DNA of 64,000 bases from Desulforhopalus singaporensis (lineage in GTDB: Bacteria > Desulfobacterota > Desulfobulbia > Desulfobulbales > Desulfocapsaceae): the NCBI RefSeq assembly GCF_900104445.1, contig NZ_FNJI01000022.1, positions 24,244-88,243 of the forward strand, in the 5' to 3' direction. Of this stretch, positions 36,753-46,343 are shown piece after piece; the stretch's first letter is position 1, and each line of letters opens with the position of its first letter. The notes below the pieces were generated by a model that did not search any database, was not told the DNA's origin, and was given only the letters and a program-made list of their open reading frames with translations. Position numbers and translations under genes: made by a program.

Positions 36753-37961
36753 ATGAAAAAACGAAACGTTACACTTTATATTGTTGTTGCCACGCTTTTG
36801 ACGGGTACGCTGCTGAGCGGTTGCAAGGAGAAAGCCCCACAGGCGGTAGCAAGGCAGAGGGCGGTCGAGGTCGAGACCGTTACCGTGAACACCCAGCCTC
36901 TTCAGCTCGATGTGGAGCTTCCCGGCCGAACATCTGCGTACCGGGTTGCCGAAGTACGACCTCAGGTTAATGGGATCATCCAGCAAAGACTTTTCACAGA
37001 AGGAAGCGAGGTTGAAGCCGGCCAGCTTCTGTACCAGATAGATCCCTCGATCTACCAGGCCCGTTACGACAGCGCCAAGGCTGCCCTTGCAAGGGCAAAG
37101 GCGGTTGAGCATTCCGCCAGGTTAAAGGCTGAAAGGTACGAAAAACTCGTCAGTACCAAAGCGGTGAGCGAGCTGGACCAGGTGGAGAACGAAGCCAACT
37201 GGAAACAGGCCGTAGCGGATGTCGCGGCAGCCGAGGCGGCGCTGAACAGCGCCCGGATCAATCTCGATTATACCCGGATAACCGCACCTGTGAGCGGTCG
37301 CATCGGTCGATCCCTGATCACCGAAGGAGCCCTGGTTACCGCCCAGCAGAGCATGCCGTTGGCGACGATTCAGCAGCTCGATCCCATGTATGTCGACGTG
37401 ACCCAGTCGAGCACCGAACTGCTCCGGCTAAAAAAGGAATTGGCGGCAGAAAAACTCGATGGTGCGTCAGCTGCAAGGTCGGAGGTCCGGGTTATTTTTG
37501 ACGATGGCAGCGAATATGCGCAGCCCGGTTTGCTGGAATTTTCCGATGTAACCGTGGACCTGTCTACCAGCGCCGTGACTTTGCGGGCGAAGATTGCCAA
37601 CCCGGATGAAGAACTGTTGCCCGGCATGTTCGTGCGTGCCCGTATTTCCAAAGGAGTGAAACAGGATGCTGTGCTTATTCCTGCATCAAGCATGAGCCGC
37701 AATCCCAAGGGCCAGGCCATTGTTATGCTGGTAAATGACAAGTCGGTGGTTGAGAGCCGCATCGTGGAAACGGGCCCATCTATAGGAGAGAAGGTGGTCA
37801 TCGAGAAAGGTTTACAAGGTGGTGAAACCCTGATTACAGCAGGGTTGCAGAAAATCAAAAGCGGAATTCCGGTAACGACGGTCGCTGCTCAAGGTGAGAA
37901 AGCGGCCCAGCCGCAAGCTATGAATACAGCGTCATCTCTTGCCGCTGCAAAAACGGAGTAA
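36753..37961 (+). CDS. acrA: RND efflux periplasmic adaptor (AcrA/MexA type)
   Basis: 402 residues. The signal peptide ends in a lipobox (LLSGC), so the protein is anchored to the inner membrane by lipid. The order is beta-barrel start, lipoyl half-motif (AEVRPQVNGIIQQRLFTEG), a coiled-coil hairpin (about 100-170), a second lipoyl half (ITAPVSGRIGRSLI), then barrel and membrane-proximal domains. It links the pump to the outer-membrane channel. The pump gene follows after 3 bases. Confidence 0.93.
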   Translation: MKKRNVTLYIVVATLLTGTLLSGCKEKAPQAVARQRAVEVETVTVNTQPLQLDVELPGRTSAYRVAEVRPQVNGIIQQRLFTEGSEVEAGQLLYQIDPSIYQARYDSAKAALARAKAVEHSARLKAERYEKLVSTKAVSELDQVENEANWKQAVADVAAAEAALNSARINLDYTRITAPVSGRIGRSLITEGALVTAQQSMPLATIQQLDPMYVDVTQSSTELLRLKKELAAEKLDGASAARSEVRVIFDDGSEYAQPGLLEFSDVTVDLSTSAVTLRAKIANPDEELLPGMFVRARISKGVKQDAVLIPASSMSRNPKGQAIVMLVNDKSVVESRIVETGPSIGEKVVIEKGLQGGETLITAGLQKIKSGIPVTTVAAQGEKAAQPQAMNTASSLAAAKTE

Positions 37962-37964
37962 AAA

Positions 37965-40900
37965 ATGGCATCGTTTTTTATAGATCGGCCCATTTTTGCA
38001 TGGGTCATAGCAATTGTAATCATGCTTGCGGGTACTCTGGCGGTCATTACGCTGCCGGTTTCGCAGTATCCCGAAATTGCGCCGCCGTCGGTAACCATCA
38101 CCGCAGTTTATCCGGGAGCTTCGGCAAAAACCATCGAGGACAGCGTTACCCAGGTCATAGAGCAGAACATGAACGGCCTGGACAACTTGCTCTACATGAG
38201 TTCCAGCAGTTCTTCCTCTGGCAGTGTAACGGTTACCCTCACGTTTAGGACCGGAACGGACCCCGATATCGCGCAGGTCCAGGTCCAGAACAAGCTGCAA
38301 CAGGCAACCAGCCAGATTCCCCAGGTGGTGCAGGAGCAGGGATTGAGCGTGGCCAAATCCAACTCCACCTTTTTGATGGTGGTGGGGTTCATCTCAAGCG
38401 ACGGAAACCTTGATCGAAACGATCTGGCCGATTTTATGGTTTCCTCCATCAAAGATCCGCTGAGTCGTACCGAGGGGGTCGGCAGCATCGAGCTTTTCGG
38501 CAGTCAGTACGCCATGCGTATCTGGCTCGATCCCCACAAACTGAACAGGTACCAGCTCACCCCCGGCGACGTCAGGGCGGCCATCTCCTCCCAGAACAAT
38601 CAGGTGGCTGTCGGTGATCTCGGCGGAACGCCATCGGTTGCCGGGCAACAGGTAAACGCCTCGATGATGGCCCAGACGATGATGAGCTCTCCTGAGGAAT
38701 TTTCCGGTATCCTTCTCAAGGTGAACTCCGACGGGTCCCAGGTTCGCCTGGGTGACGTTGCGCGGGTGGAAATAGGTGGTGAAAACTACGCCACCCTCAA
38801 CTACTACAACGGTCGGCCTGCCACTGGTATGGCGGTGATGCTTGCAACCGGGGCCAATGCCCTGGACACCGCCGAGGCGGTCAGGGGGAAATTGGCCGAG
38901 CTTGAACGCTATTTCCCGGCCGGCGTGGAGGTTATCTTTCCTTACGACACGACGACTTTTATCAAGATCTCAATCGAGGAGGTGGCAAATACGCTGATTG
39001 AGGCGATCATCCTCGTTTTCCTGGTGATGTTTCTTTTTCTCCAGAATTTTCGCGCAACCATTATTCCGACAATCGCCGTGCCGGTGGTGCTGCTCGGTAC
39101 TTTTGGCATCATGGCCGCTTTTGGCTTTTCCATTAACACCCTGACGATGTTCGGCCTGGTTCTGGCGATCGGCCTGCTGGTCGACGACGCCATCGTGGTT
39201 GTGGAAAATGTTGAACGGATAATTGAAACGGAAGGGCTTACGCCCCTGGAAGCGACGCGAAAATCGATGAAGCAGATTACCGGTGCGCTGGTGGGAATTG
39301 CTCTGGTGCTTTCCGCAGTGTTTGTACCTATGGCGTTTTTCGGCGGCTCCACCGGGGCCATTTACCGCCAGTTCTCGCTCACCATTATCTCGGCCATGAC
39401 GCTTTCGGTGATCGTCGCCATCGTTTTAACCCCGGCACTTTGTGCAACCATGCTCAAGCCGGCCGTCAAAGGTGGTCATGTTGCCAAAAAAGGATTCTTC
39501 GGCTGGTTCAACCGGGTGTTCGACAGCAGCAGCGACCGGTATAAAAAAAGTGTCTCCTACATTGTGCAGCGTGTGGTGCGATTCACCCTGATTTATCTGT
39601 TGCTCGCCGGCGGCATGGTGTTTTTGTTTACCAAGCTGCCGACCTCCTTTTTGCCGGAGGAGGATCAGGGGGTTATGCTCACCATGGTACAGCTTCCCAC
39701 AGGAGCTACTCTGGAGAGAACCCAGGCGGTTCTTGACAAGGTAGACAATTATTTCCGCACCCAGGAACCTGACAATATCGACGAGGTGTTCACCGTTGCG
39801 GGTTTCAGTTTTGCCGGTAACGGCCAAAATATGGGACTGGCGTTTGTCAACCTGAAGAACTGGAATGAACGTCCCCGTGCCGACCAGTCGGTCAATGCAG
39901 TCATCGGCAGGGCGATGGGATATTTTTCCCAGGTCAAGGAAGCGCGTATTTTTGCCTTTAACATCCCGGCCATTCAGGGACTGGGATCGTCGACGGGGTT
40001 TGACTTTTACCTGCAGGACCGGGGCGGGCTTGGACATGAGAAGTTGATTCAGGCCAGAAACCAGTTTCTGGGCATGGCGGCGCAACATCCGGTTCTCACC
40101 ATGGTTCGGCCAAACGGGATGGAGGACACTCCCCAGTACAATGTGGACATCGATTTTGAAAAGGCGATGGCCCTGGGTGTTTCGGTCACCGATATCAACA
40201 CCACCCTGTCTGTTGGCTGGGGGTCAAGCTATGTAAACGACTTTATCCAAAACGGCAGGATAAAAAAAGTCTATCTGCAGGCTGACGCGCCCTACCGCAT
40301 GGAGCCTGAAGATATCAATAAATGGTATGTCCGCAACAGTAAAGGCGAAATGGTGCCGTTCTCATCGTTTACCAGCGGCCACTGGAGCTACGGTTCTCCC
40401 CGGCTTGAAAGATTTAACGGTAACCCCGCGGTTGAAATTGTCGGCGAGGCGACACCGGGCAAGTCCAGCGGTGATGCCATGGCCGCCATAGCACAGCTGA
40501 TCTCGCAGTTGCCTGAAGGAATCGGTTATGAATGGACCGGAGCTTCTCTGCAGGAGCAGCAGTCGGGTGCTCAGGCTCCGATTCTTTATGCCATCTCCAT
40601 CCTGTTCGTTTTTCTCTGTCTTGCCGCCTTGTACGAGAGCTGGTCGGTACCTTTTTCCGTGATGCTCGCCGTTCCCCTGGGCGTTCTCGGCGCATTGGCG
40701 GCGGCCTATATGCGGGGGCTGGAAAACGATGTGTATTTTCAGGTAGGTTTGTTGACGACTATCGGGCTTTCCGCTAAAAATGCGATCCTGATCGTCGAGT
40801 TTGCCAAAACTCTTTATGACGGTGGGGAAAATCTAATTTCCGCCACGGTCAAGGCGTGCCGGATGAGGCTCAGGCCGATACTCATGACTTCCATGGCCTT

Positions 40901-41105
40901 CATGCTTGGGGTCCTGCCGCTGGCAATCAGTACCGGAGCCGGAGCCAACAGCAGGCATGCCATCGGCACCGGGGTGTTTGGCGGGATGTTGTCGGCAACT
41001 GCGCTGGGTATTTTCCTGATACCTCTTTTCTTTGTCATTGTTATCCGGCTTTCCAGGAAAAGCCGGGCAGAGCAGCCTGTGCCCGTCCAGGTCAAGGAGA
41101 GTTGA
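37965..41105 (+). CDS. acrB: RND multidrug efflux pump (AcrB/MexB, HAE1 type)
   Basis: 1046 residues, the usual HAE1 length, with 12 membrane helices and two large periplasmic loops. The proton relay is intact: adjacent Asp residues in [16 protein letters not shown] and the Lys in [18 protein letters not shown]. The N-terminus [17 protein letters not shown] is typical. It should export hydrophobic drugs, bile-like compounds or dyes with the AcrA and outer-membrane partners encoded on either side. Confidence 0.95.
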   Translation: MASFFIDRPIFAWVIAIVIMLAGTLAVITLPVSQYPEIAPPSVTITAVYPGASAKTIEDSVTQVIEQNMNGLDNLLYMSSSSSSSGSVTVTLTFRTGTDPDIAQVQVQNKLQQATSQIPQVVQEQGLSVAKSNSTFLMVVGFISSDGNLDRNDLADFMVSSIKDPLSRTEGVGSIELFGSQYAMRIWLDPHKLNRYQLTPGDVRAAISSQNNQVAVGDLGGTPSVAGQQVNASMMAQTMMSSPEEFSGILLKVNSDGSQVRLGDVARVEIGGENYATLNYYNGRPATGMAVMLATGANALDTAEAVRGKLAELERYFPAGVEVIFPYDTTTFIKISIEEVANTLIEAIILVFLVMFLFLQNFRATIIPTIAVPVVLLGTFGIMAAFGFSINTLTMFGLVLAIGLLVDDAIVVVENVERIIETEGLTPLEATRKSMKQITGALVGIALVLSAVFVPMAFFGGSTGAIYRQFSLTIISAMTLSVIVAIVLTPALCATMLKPAVKGGHVAKKGFFGWFNRVFDSSSDRYKKSVSYIVQRVVRFTLIYLLLAGGMVFLFTKLPTSFLPEEDQGVMLTMVQLPTGATLERTQAVLDKVDNYFRTQEPDNIDEVFTVAGFSFAGNGQNMGLAFVNLKNWNERPRADQSVNAVIGRAMGYFSQVKEARIFAFNIPAIQGLGSSTGFDFYLQDRGGLGHEKLIQARNQFLGMAAQHPVLTMVRPNGMEDTPQYNVDIDFEKAMALGVSVTDINTTLSVGWGSSYVNDFIQNGRIKKVYLQADAPYRMEPEDINKWYVRNSKGEMVPFSSFTSGHWSYGSPRLERFNGNPAVEIVGEATPGKSSGDAMAAIAQLISQLPEGIGYEWTGASLQEQQSGAQAPILYAISILFVFLCLAALYESWSVPFSVMLAVPLGVLGALAAAYMRGLENDVYFQVGLLTTIGLSAKNAILIVEFAKTLYDGGENLISATVKACRMRLRPILMTSMAFMLGVLPLAISTGAGANSRHAIGTGVFGGMLSATALGIFLIPLFFVIVIRLSRKSRAEQPVPVQVKES

Positions 41106-41108
41106 ACT

Positions 41109-42554
41109 ATGCATGATAAAAAACTGAAATTTATCGCCGTGCTTCTTGTTCTTTTGCTGGGCGGCTGTTCCATGGCGCCGGAATACCAGCAGCCGCCCAT
41201 GCCGGTGGCAAACGAGTTTGATTATCGTTTCAAAGGACAAGACGGCGCTGCCGAAACTTCATTGTCGCTCGATCAGTTTGCCGACCTCGGGTTTAACGAG
41301 ATTTTTGTCGACCCGATCTTGCAGCAGCTCATCGAGTCGGCGCTGACCAACAACAGGAATCTGCGGAAAACAGCTTTAACTGTAGAGGATTACAGAGCGC
41401 GATACCGGATCCGGCGTTCGGCGCTGCTGCCTGAGGTAAATGTCGACGGTTACGGACTGAAGCAGCGGACCCTGGGGACAAACGGCAATACCACCGGTGA
41501 GATCTACTCGGTCGAGGCGGGGTTGACATCCTATGAACTCGATTTCTACGGCAGGATCAGAAACTTGAGGGACAGCGCGCTTGAGCAGTATCTGGCGATG
41601 GAGTCCACTCATAAAAGCGCGGTTATCAGTCTTGTTTCCGAGGTGGTGTCGTCGTACCTCAGCCTGCTTACCGACCGGGAGCTGCTGCAGATAACCAGGG
41701 ATACGAAAACGATAGAAGAAGATTCGTATGATCTCGTCAATCAGCGGGTCGAGGCTGGGATCGCCAATGAACTTGACCTGGCCCAGGCCCGCACCAGCCT
41801 GGAAACCGCCAAGGCCAATACTGCACTGTACAAAAGACAGGTCGCCAGGGATCTCAACTACCTCATCTTTTTGACTGGCGGCGGCCTGCCTGACTCACTG
41901 GGCGAGGGAGAAAATCTGCTGCAGTCGATTGCGCCTTTTGTCATCGAATCCTCATCCCTCCCCTCTGACATTCTGCTCAGACGTCCCGATATTATGGCCG
42001 CCGAACATGAACTCAGAGCGGCAAATGGAGACATCGGTGCGGCAAGAGCCGCATTTTTCCCCACCGTGACCCTGACCACAAGTGCTGGATATATCAGCCC
42101 TGAGTTGGATGATCTCTTTGACGGCTCTTCAGGAGCATGGCTGTTTGCCCCGGCAATAAAATTGCCTATCTTCACCGGGGGAAGATTGAAAGCTGAACTT
42201 GACAGCGCCGAGATCAAAAAAGAGATCGCCGTTGCCCGGTATGAAGGTGCTGTTCAGGCGGCTTTCCGGGAGGTGTCCGATGCTTTGACCGGTCTTGCGA
42301 CCTACGAAGAACAGCTTGTCGCGCTAAAAGCCAATCTGCAGGCCAACGAAGAGTATTACAGTCGCGCAAAAGATCGTTATCATGAAGGGGTAGACAGTTT
42401 TCTCACCCTGCTCGATGCCCAGCGGTCACTGTACGGTTCGCGGCAGAAATACTTGACCTTGCGGCTTGATCAGCTGAACAACCAGATCAACCTCTATAAG
42501 GTGTTGGGCGGCGGAGCCGGGAAATTGGCCAAAATCCAGGCAGTGAGCAGGTAA
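41109..42554 (+). CDS. Outer-membrane efflux lipoprotein (OprM/NodT type)
   Basis: 481 residues. Lipobox LLGGC, then two repeats of the TolC-like fold. It includes the SxxLPSDILLRRPDIMAAEHEL segment, which marks the NodT/OprM class, and the long barrel-helix stretches. It completes the tripartite pump in one operon. Its stop overlaps the repressor start by one base (TAATG). Confidence 0.93.
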   Translation: MHDKKLKFIAVLLVLLLGGCSMAPEYQQPPMPVANEFDYRFKGQDGAAETSLSLDQFADLGFNEIFVDPILQQLIESALTNNRNLRKTALTVEDYRARYRIRRSALLPEVNVDGYGLKQRTLGTNGNTTGEIYSVEAGLTSYELDFYGRIRNLRDSALEQYLAMESTHKSAVISLVSEVVSSYLSLLTDRELLQITRDTKTIEEDSYDLVNQRVEAGIANELDLAQARTSLETAKANTALYKRQVARDLNYLIFLTGGGLPDSLGEGENLLQSIAPFVIESSSLPSDILLRRPDIMAAEHELRAANGDIGAARAAFFPTVTLTTSAGYISPELDDLFDGSSGAWLFAPAIKLPIFTGGRLKAELDSAEIKKEIAVARYEGAVQAAFREVSDALTGLATYEEQLVALKANLQANEEYYSRAKDRYHEGVDSFLTLLDAQRSLYGSRQKYLTLRLDQLNNQINLYKVLGGGAGKLAKIQAVSR

Positions 42555-43189
42555 TGGCCAGGAAGACAAAAGAAGAGGCACTGAAGACCCGGGAGGCGAT
42601 TTTAAATGCCGCGATCGAACTGTTTTTTGCTCATGGGATTGCCCGGACTTCGCTGTCCGATATCGCGTCTGAAGCAAAGGTGACCCGGGGAGCCATCTAT
42701 TGGCATTTCAAGAACAAGGAAGATCTGGTCGAAGCGCTCTGGGAACAGCTTCTCGCCCTTTTTGAACCCATCGACAGGGTGAGCGAAAATCCGGATGAGA
42801 CCGACTCGCTTGGTAAGCTGCATCACAGCTACGACCGATTTTTCAGCACGTTGTTAAACGACTCCCGAACCGTCAAGCTGTTCCGTATCATGCGCAACAA
42901 GAGTGATTCGGCAACAGGAAGCGATACTTTTGATATCAGGCGCATCAGCCTGTTTCAGACGGGACGGCAGAAGATTGAGAAAATATTGCAGAATTCCGTC
43001 AGACACGGGCAGCTTCCGGAAAATCACGATGTCCGGCTTGGAAGTATCGCCATCCTTGCGTTTATCGATGGCCTGGTACACCAATGTGTCATGTTCCCCG
43101 ACATGATGAGAGCGGACAGGGACATTCCCGCATTGCTCGACAGTCTTGACGCAATGTTAAAATTCGGTTGCGTCAAAGCGGGGCGGTGA
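42554..43189 (+). CDS. acrR: TetR-family repressor of the efflux operon (AcrR-like)
   Basis: 211 residues. The N-terminus MARKTKEEALKTREAILNAA and the HTH (TSLSDIASEAKVTRGAIYWHF) are very close to E. coli AcrR; the C-terminal ligand domain is divergent. The TAATG overlap with the channel gene makes it the last gene of the operon it probably represses through the site at 36610-36637. It should release DNA on binding drug ligands. Confidence 0.9.
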   Translation: MARKTKEEALKTREAILNAAIELFFAHGIARTSLSDIASEAKVTRGAIYWHFKNKEDLVEALWEQLLALFEPIDRVSENPDETDSLGKLHHSYDRFFSTLLNDSRTVKLFRIMRNKSDSATGSDTFDIRRISLFQTGRQKIEKILQNSVRHGQLPENHDVRLGSIAILAFIDGLVHQCVMFPDMMRADRDIPALLDSLDAMLKFGCVKAGR

Positions 43190-43289
43190 GGTGTCGATGA
43201 CCAGGCTGCTGCGATCGCTCAGTCGCTTTGCCGCTGACTGTCCCCGGCAAGCGGCGGAACATGCAGGGCGATGACATCAACATAACCTT

Positions 43290-44186
43290 ATGGATAAATA
43301 TAACGGTAATCTGGCGGCCGCAGGAGCATATGTTATCTGGGGATTTTTGCCGGTGTACTGGAAAGTTCTGGCAAATGTACCCGCCTATGAAATTATGTGT
43401 CACCGGATGGTCTGGTCTCTGGTGTTTACCCTTGGGCTGATCATTGTCCTGGGCAGGTGGCAGTCGATGATGCGGTTGGTGAGAAATTTCCGGTCGGCAG
43501 TGGGGGTCGCCTTTGCCGCAATACTGCTCTCGTGCAACTGGCTGCTCTATATCTGGGCGGTTAATGCGGGGGCTGTGGTGGAGGCGAGTCTTGGATATTT
43601 TATCAATCCCCTGATATCGGTTCTTTTCGGAGTGGTTTTCCTGCGGGAAAGACTGCGCTTAATGCAGTGTATTTCTCTTTTTACGGCTCTTGCCGGGGTG
43701 TTGTATCTGACCTATTATTATGGAGAATTTCCCTGGATCGCCTTGTCCCTTGCCGCTACTTTTGCCGTTTACGGTCTGCTCCATAAAAAAACTTCGCTGC
43801 CGGCTCTTGAGGGGTTGAGTCTTGAAACTCTGGTCCTGTCTGTGCCTGCAGCCCTGTTCCTGGCGTATGGTGAAATCGACGGGAGCGGCAGTTTTCTGAG
43901 CTCGGGGCCGATGGTGTCGCTGCTGCTTTTCGGGACCGGCCTGGTGACATCGGTCCCCCTGTTGCTGTTTGGCTATGCGGCCCGCAAAATTTCCCTTACC
44001 CTGCTCGGTTTACTGCAATATATCGCGCCAACCATCAACTTGCTTCTTGGAATTCTTGTCTTCAGCGAGCCCTTTCCGCCGGCGCGGATGGCCGGGTTCG
44101 TAATCATTTGGAGCGCCCTTTTTCTCTATATGGCGGAGGGGATGTATCTCAAGGTCCGGCAGAAAAAGATTCTAGCCGGCTCCTGA
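43290..44186 (+). CDS. rarD: EamA-family permease RarD
   Basis: 298 residues, about 10 membrane helices in two EamA repeats. The N-terminus AAGAYVIWGFLPVYWKVLANVPAYEIMCHR is the RarD signature region, and GYFINPLISVLFGVVFLRERL ends the first repeat. Members are drug/metabolite transporters; E. coli RarD is linked to chloramphenicol sensitivity. Its substrate here is unknown. It lies 100 bases after the repressor gene and may belong to the same transcript. Confidence 0.87.
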   Translation: MDKYNGNLAAAGAYVIWGFLPVYWKVLANVPAYEIMCHRMVWSLVFTLGLIIVLGRWQSMMRLVRNFRSAVGVAFAAILLSCNWLLYIWAVNAGAVVEASLGYFINPLISVLFGVVFLRERLRLMQCISLFTALAGVLYLTYYYGEFPWIALSLAATFAVYGLLHKKTSLPALEGLSLETLVLSVPAALFLAYGEIDGSGSFLSSGPMVSLLLFGTGLVTSVPLLLFGYAARKISLTLLGLLQYIAPTINLLLGILVFSEPFPPARMAGFVIIWSALFLYMAEGMYLKVRQKKILAGS

Positions 44187-44508
44187 CAACACCTCTTCCT
44201 GAACTTTCCTCTACCGGACTATTGCTGCTTTTCTGTCGTCGACGGCAACAACCACCGTATATCCTTTTTTTTTCTTCTGTCCGCAGTGACAATCCACAGG
44301 GTCTGTTTGAAAACAATTAATGGGATGCTGCCTGTCTTCTTAAGTTCGTTGAGTCTTAAGCGGTTCGTTGACCGTCTTGTGGTTATTTGTTGTAATTATT
44401 TGTAATTAAAACGTTTTGTCACAGGTGGTGAACGCGCCAATAGATTTACAAAATGTCACAAGAGGACGATCTTGTTTTAAATAAGGGTGTTATGTGATAA
44501 TGCTCCGA

Positions 44509-44528
44509 TCGAACCTAAAAAGGTTCGA
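44509..44528. promoter_or_regulatory. Perfect palindrome, probable enhancer site
   Basis: TCGAACCT-AAAA-AGGTTCGA. It lies about 85-105 bases upstream of the -24 element, the usual distance for a sigma-54 activator site. The PAS-AAA regulator at 49236-51338 is the obvious candidate binder. Confidence 0.6.
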
Positions 44529-44611
44529 TTCTTGTTTGGCATCATGGCCAGAAGGTATCTGTTGATATGCTAACCCCCTTGTTTTTTTAGAAAATATCTG
44601 TAAAAAAATAG

Positions 44612-44628
44612 TCGGCACGGTTTTTGTT
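44612..44628 (+). promoter_or_regulatory. Sigma-54 (-24/-12) promoter
   Basis: TCGGCACGGTTTTTGTT against the consensus YTGGCACGRNNNTTGCW. GGCACG and TTG match with exact spacing; the -12 C is T. Expected start near 44640. Confidence 0.7.
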
Positions 44629-44888
44629 AAACCTAGATCATCTCTTCCGAGTGAAAAGCCAACGTAACCGCCGGAAGATTTCCTGGTTCGAATTTTTCTG
44701 CTTCAGCAAACCGGACAGTAGTTGCAATCGACTGTGTTGTTGTGAAAAATGAACGGAAAATTGTCTAATTAGGCAGTCCCTGCAGTCTGTAGCAACGAAG
44801 ACCCTGGGGTGACACTTCACTCCGGCCAAATCTTCGATTATATACAGGAGCAGCAACAGATTAACAATGAAACAGGGAGGAATGAAAA

Positions 44889-46316
44889 ATGGGTTTCCAG
44901 TTAAACACTGCCATACGGCAGGATGGCCAGGAGCAACCTGGGATTAAAATGGGGCTATTTACCCTCAGGTTGCCGCTGATTCACTTTCCTATTGAGATGC
45001 CTGAAGTCATTCAGGCATTGTTCATGTTTGTTACCGGACTTTCCGCTACCGCTTTTCTGCAGGACATGTTTGACATGCCTTTTGAGGTTGCCCTGACAAT
45101 TGTCCTTTTCCATGAAATAACCTATTGTCTTCACCAGCTTATGGGAGATCCGATTATCTCCGGATGGATCACTCCAGCTATTCCTTTAACGATCGCTTAC
45201 CTTGGGCGATACGGAATAGGAATGGAGCGACTCGAAGCATTGATCGCCCTGCAGATGTCGGTGGGAGTGCTGTTTCTGATATTAGGGTTAAGCGGAATGG
45301 CGCAGAAAATTACCAACAAGGTGCCGAACTCCATCAAGGCGGGAATAATAATGGGAGCTGCGGTCGCCGCAGTAACCGGTAAATATGGATTTCTCAGTGC
45401 AGCCAAAGGGGGGAAGGGGTTTGCTCTTTATCCTTACAGCATAACCGCCGGAATGATTGTTGCGTTCTTCCTCCTGTTTTCGGTGGGGTTTAAGGAAATG
45501 CGGCTCAAGGTTAATAACAAATCGGGGAGTTTTATCGGGTTTGTCGCCAAGTATGGCATGGTTCCGGGCATTATAGCAGGTATGGTCACGGGGATTATAT
45601 CAAAGGAGATTCCAATGCCCGTGATCGACAACTGGGGCTTTTTTATTCCTCATTTCAAAACCGTTTTTACCTCCTGGTCCGTGTTCGGGGTTGGGATTCC
45701 GTCCCTTGATGTTTTCCTGGCAGCAATGCCAATGGCCTTTGTTGCATATATCATTGCATTTGGAGATATCATCGTTGGAGAAAGCCTTCTAAAGAGAGCC
45801 AACAAGATAAGAACGGACGAATATATCGATGTAAACACAAACAGAACCAATGTACTTTGCGGACTCCGCAACATGCTTGAAGGATTGCTTGCCCCGACCG
45901 TCACCCTAGCCGGTCCCCTCTGGGCTGCCATGACGGTGGCAGTAACCGAAAGATATTGTCAGGGGAAAAAGGCTATGAGCACTATTTTCGGTGGTACCGG
46001 GACCTTTAATATCATGAAGTTCGCCTGCATACTTTTTCTGCCACTGGTTGCGGTTTTTAAACCGGTACTTCCGCTGGCCATAGCGCTTACGCTGATGGTC
46101 CAGGCTTTCGCCTGCTTCTTTATTGCCATGGAACTCGCAGAAACCCCGGAAGAGAGAGGTGTCGCCGGTGTTACCGGTGCAATCCTAGCGGTTGGCGGAC
46201 CGACTTATGGTCTTGCTGCCGGCGTAATTTTGTACTTCTTTGTTCAATGGTTGCGACCGGCGAAAGATGTGGACGTTGTGGATTCGGTGCTCGAAGAAGC
46301 CGAAGCAACAAAATAA
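44889..46316 (+). CDS. Polytopic membrane permease, NCS2-like (uncertain)
   Basis: 475 residues with about 12 hydrophobic segments. It has IISGWITPAIPLTIAYLG, KAGIIMGAAVAAVTGKYG, a GDIIVGESLLKRANKIR loop and GGTGTFN. The spread of helices and Gly-rich turns recalls xanthine/uracil permeases (NCS2) or a related carrier, but I cannot place it firmly. It is the first gene after the sigma-54 promoter, with a GGGAGGA ribosome site. The neighbours suggest uptake of the alcohol, aldehyde or acid handled by the operon. Confidence 0.7.
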   Translation: MGFQLNTAIRQDGQEQPGIKMGLFTLRLPLIHFPIEMPEVIQALFMFVTGLSATAFLQDMFDMPFEVALTIVLFHEITYCLHQLMGDPIISGWITPAIPLTIAYLGRYGIGMERLEALIALQMSVGVLFLILGLSGMAQKITNKVPNSIKAGIIMGAAVAAVTGKYGFLSAAKGGKGFALYPYSITAGMIVAFFLLFSVGFKEMRLKVNNKSGSFIGFVAKYGMVPGIIAGMVTGIISKEIPMPVIDNWGFFIPHFKTVFTSWSVFGVGIPSLDVFLAAMPMAFVAYIIAFGDIIVGESLLKRANKIRTDEYIDVNTNRTNVLCGLRNMLEGLLAPTVTLAGPLWAAMTVAVTERYCQGKKAMSTIFGGTGTFNIMKFACILFLPLVAVFKPVLPLAIALTLMVQAFACFFIAMELAETPEERGVAGVTGAILAVGGPTYGLAAGVILYFFVQWLRPAKDVDVVDSVLEEAEATK

Positions 46317-46343
46317 GCGACAAAACAGTGAAGGAGAGTTGCA

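Larger units (their letters stand above)
44187..44888. other. Long regulatory region before the permease-ADH-AOR operon
   Basis: About 700 bases with no credible gene. It holds a direct repeat (GTTCGTTGA at 44344 and 44363), a palindrome at 44509-44528, a sigma-54 promoter at 44612-44628 and a transcribed leader of about 250 bases. A stem with one wobble pair, GGGGTGA-cact-TCACTCC, lies near 44806-44823 in the leader. Confidence 0.55.

Noticed and set aside
44519..44532. GGTTCGATTC resembling a tRNA T-loop
   Set aside because: The flanking bases do not form a T-stem or acceptor stem. The sequence is one arm of the TCGAACCT/AGGTTCGA palindrome.
44683..44695. GGTTCGAATTT resembling a tRNA T-arm
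   Set aside because: No pairing partners for a T-stem and no other tRNA arms nearby.
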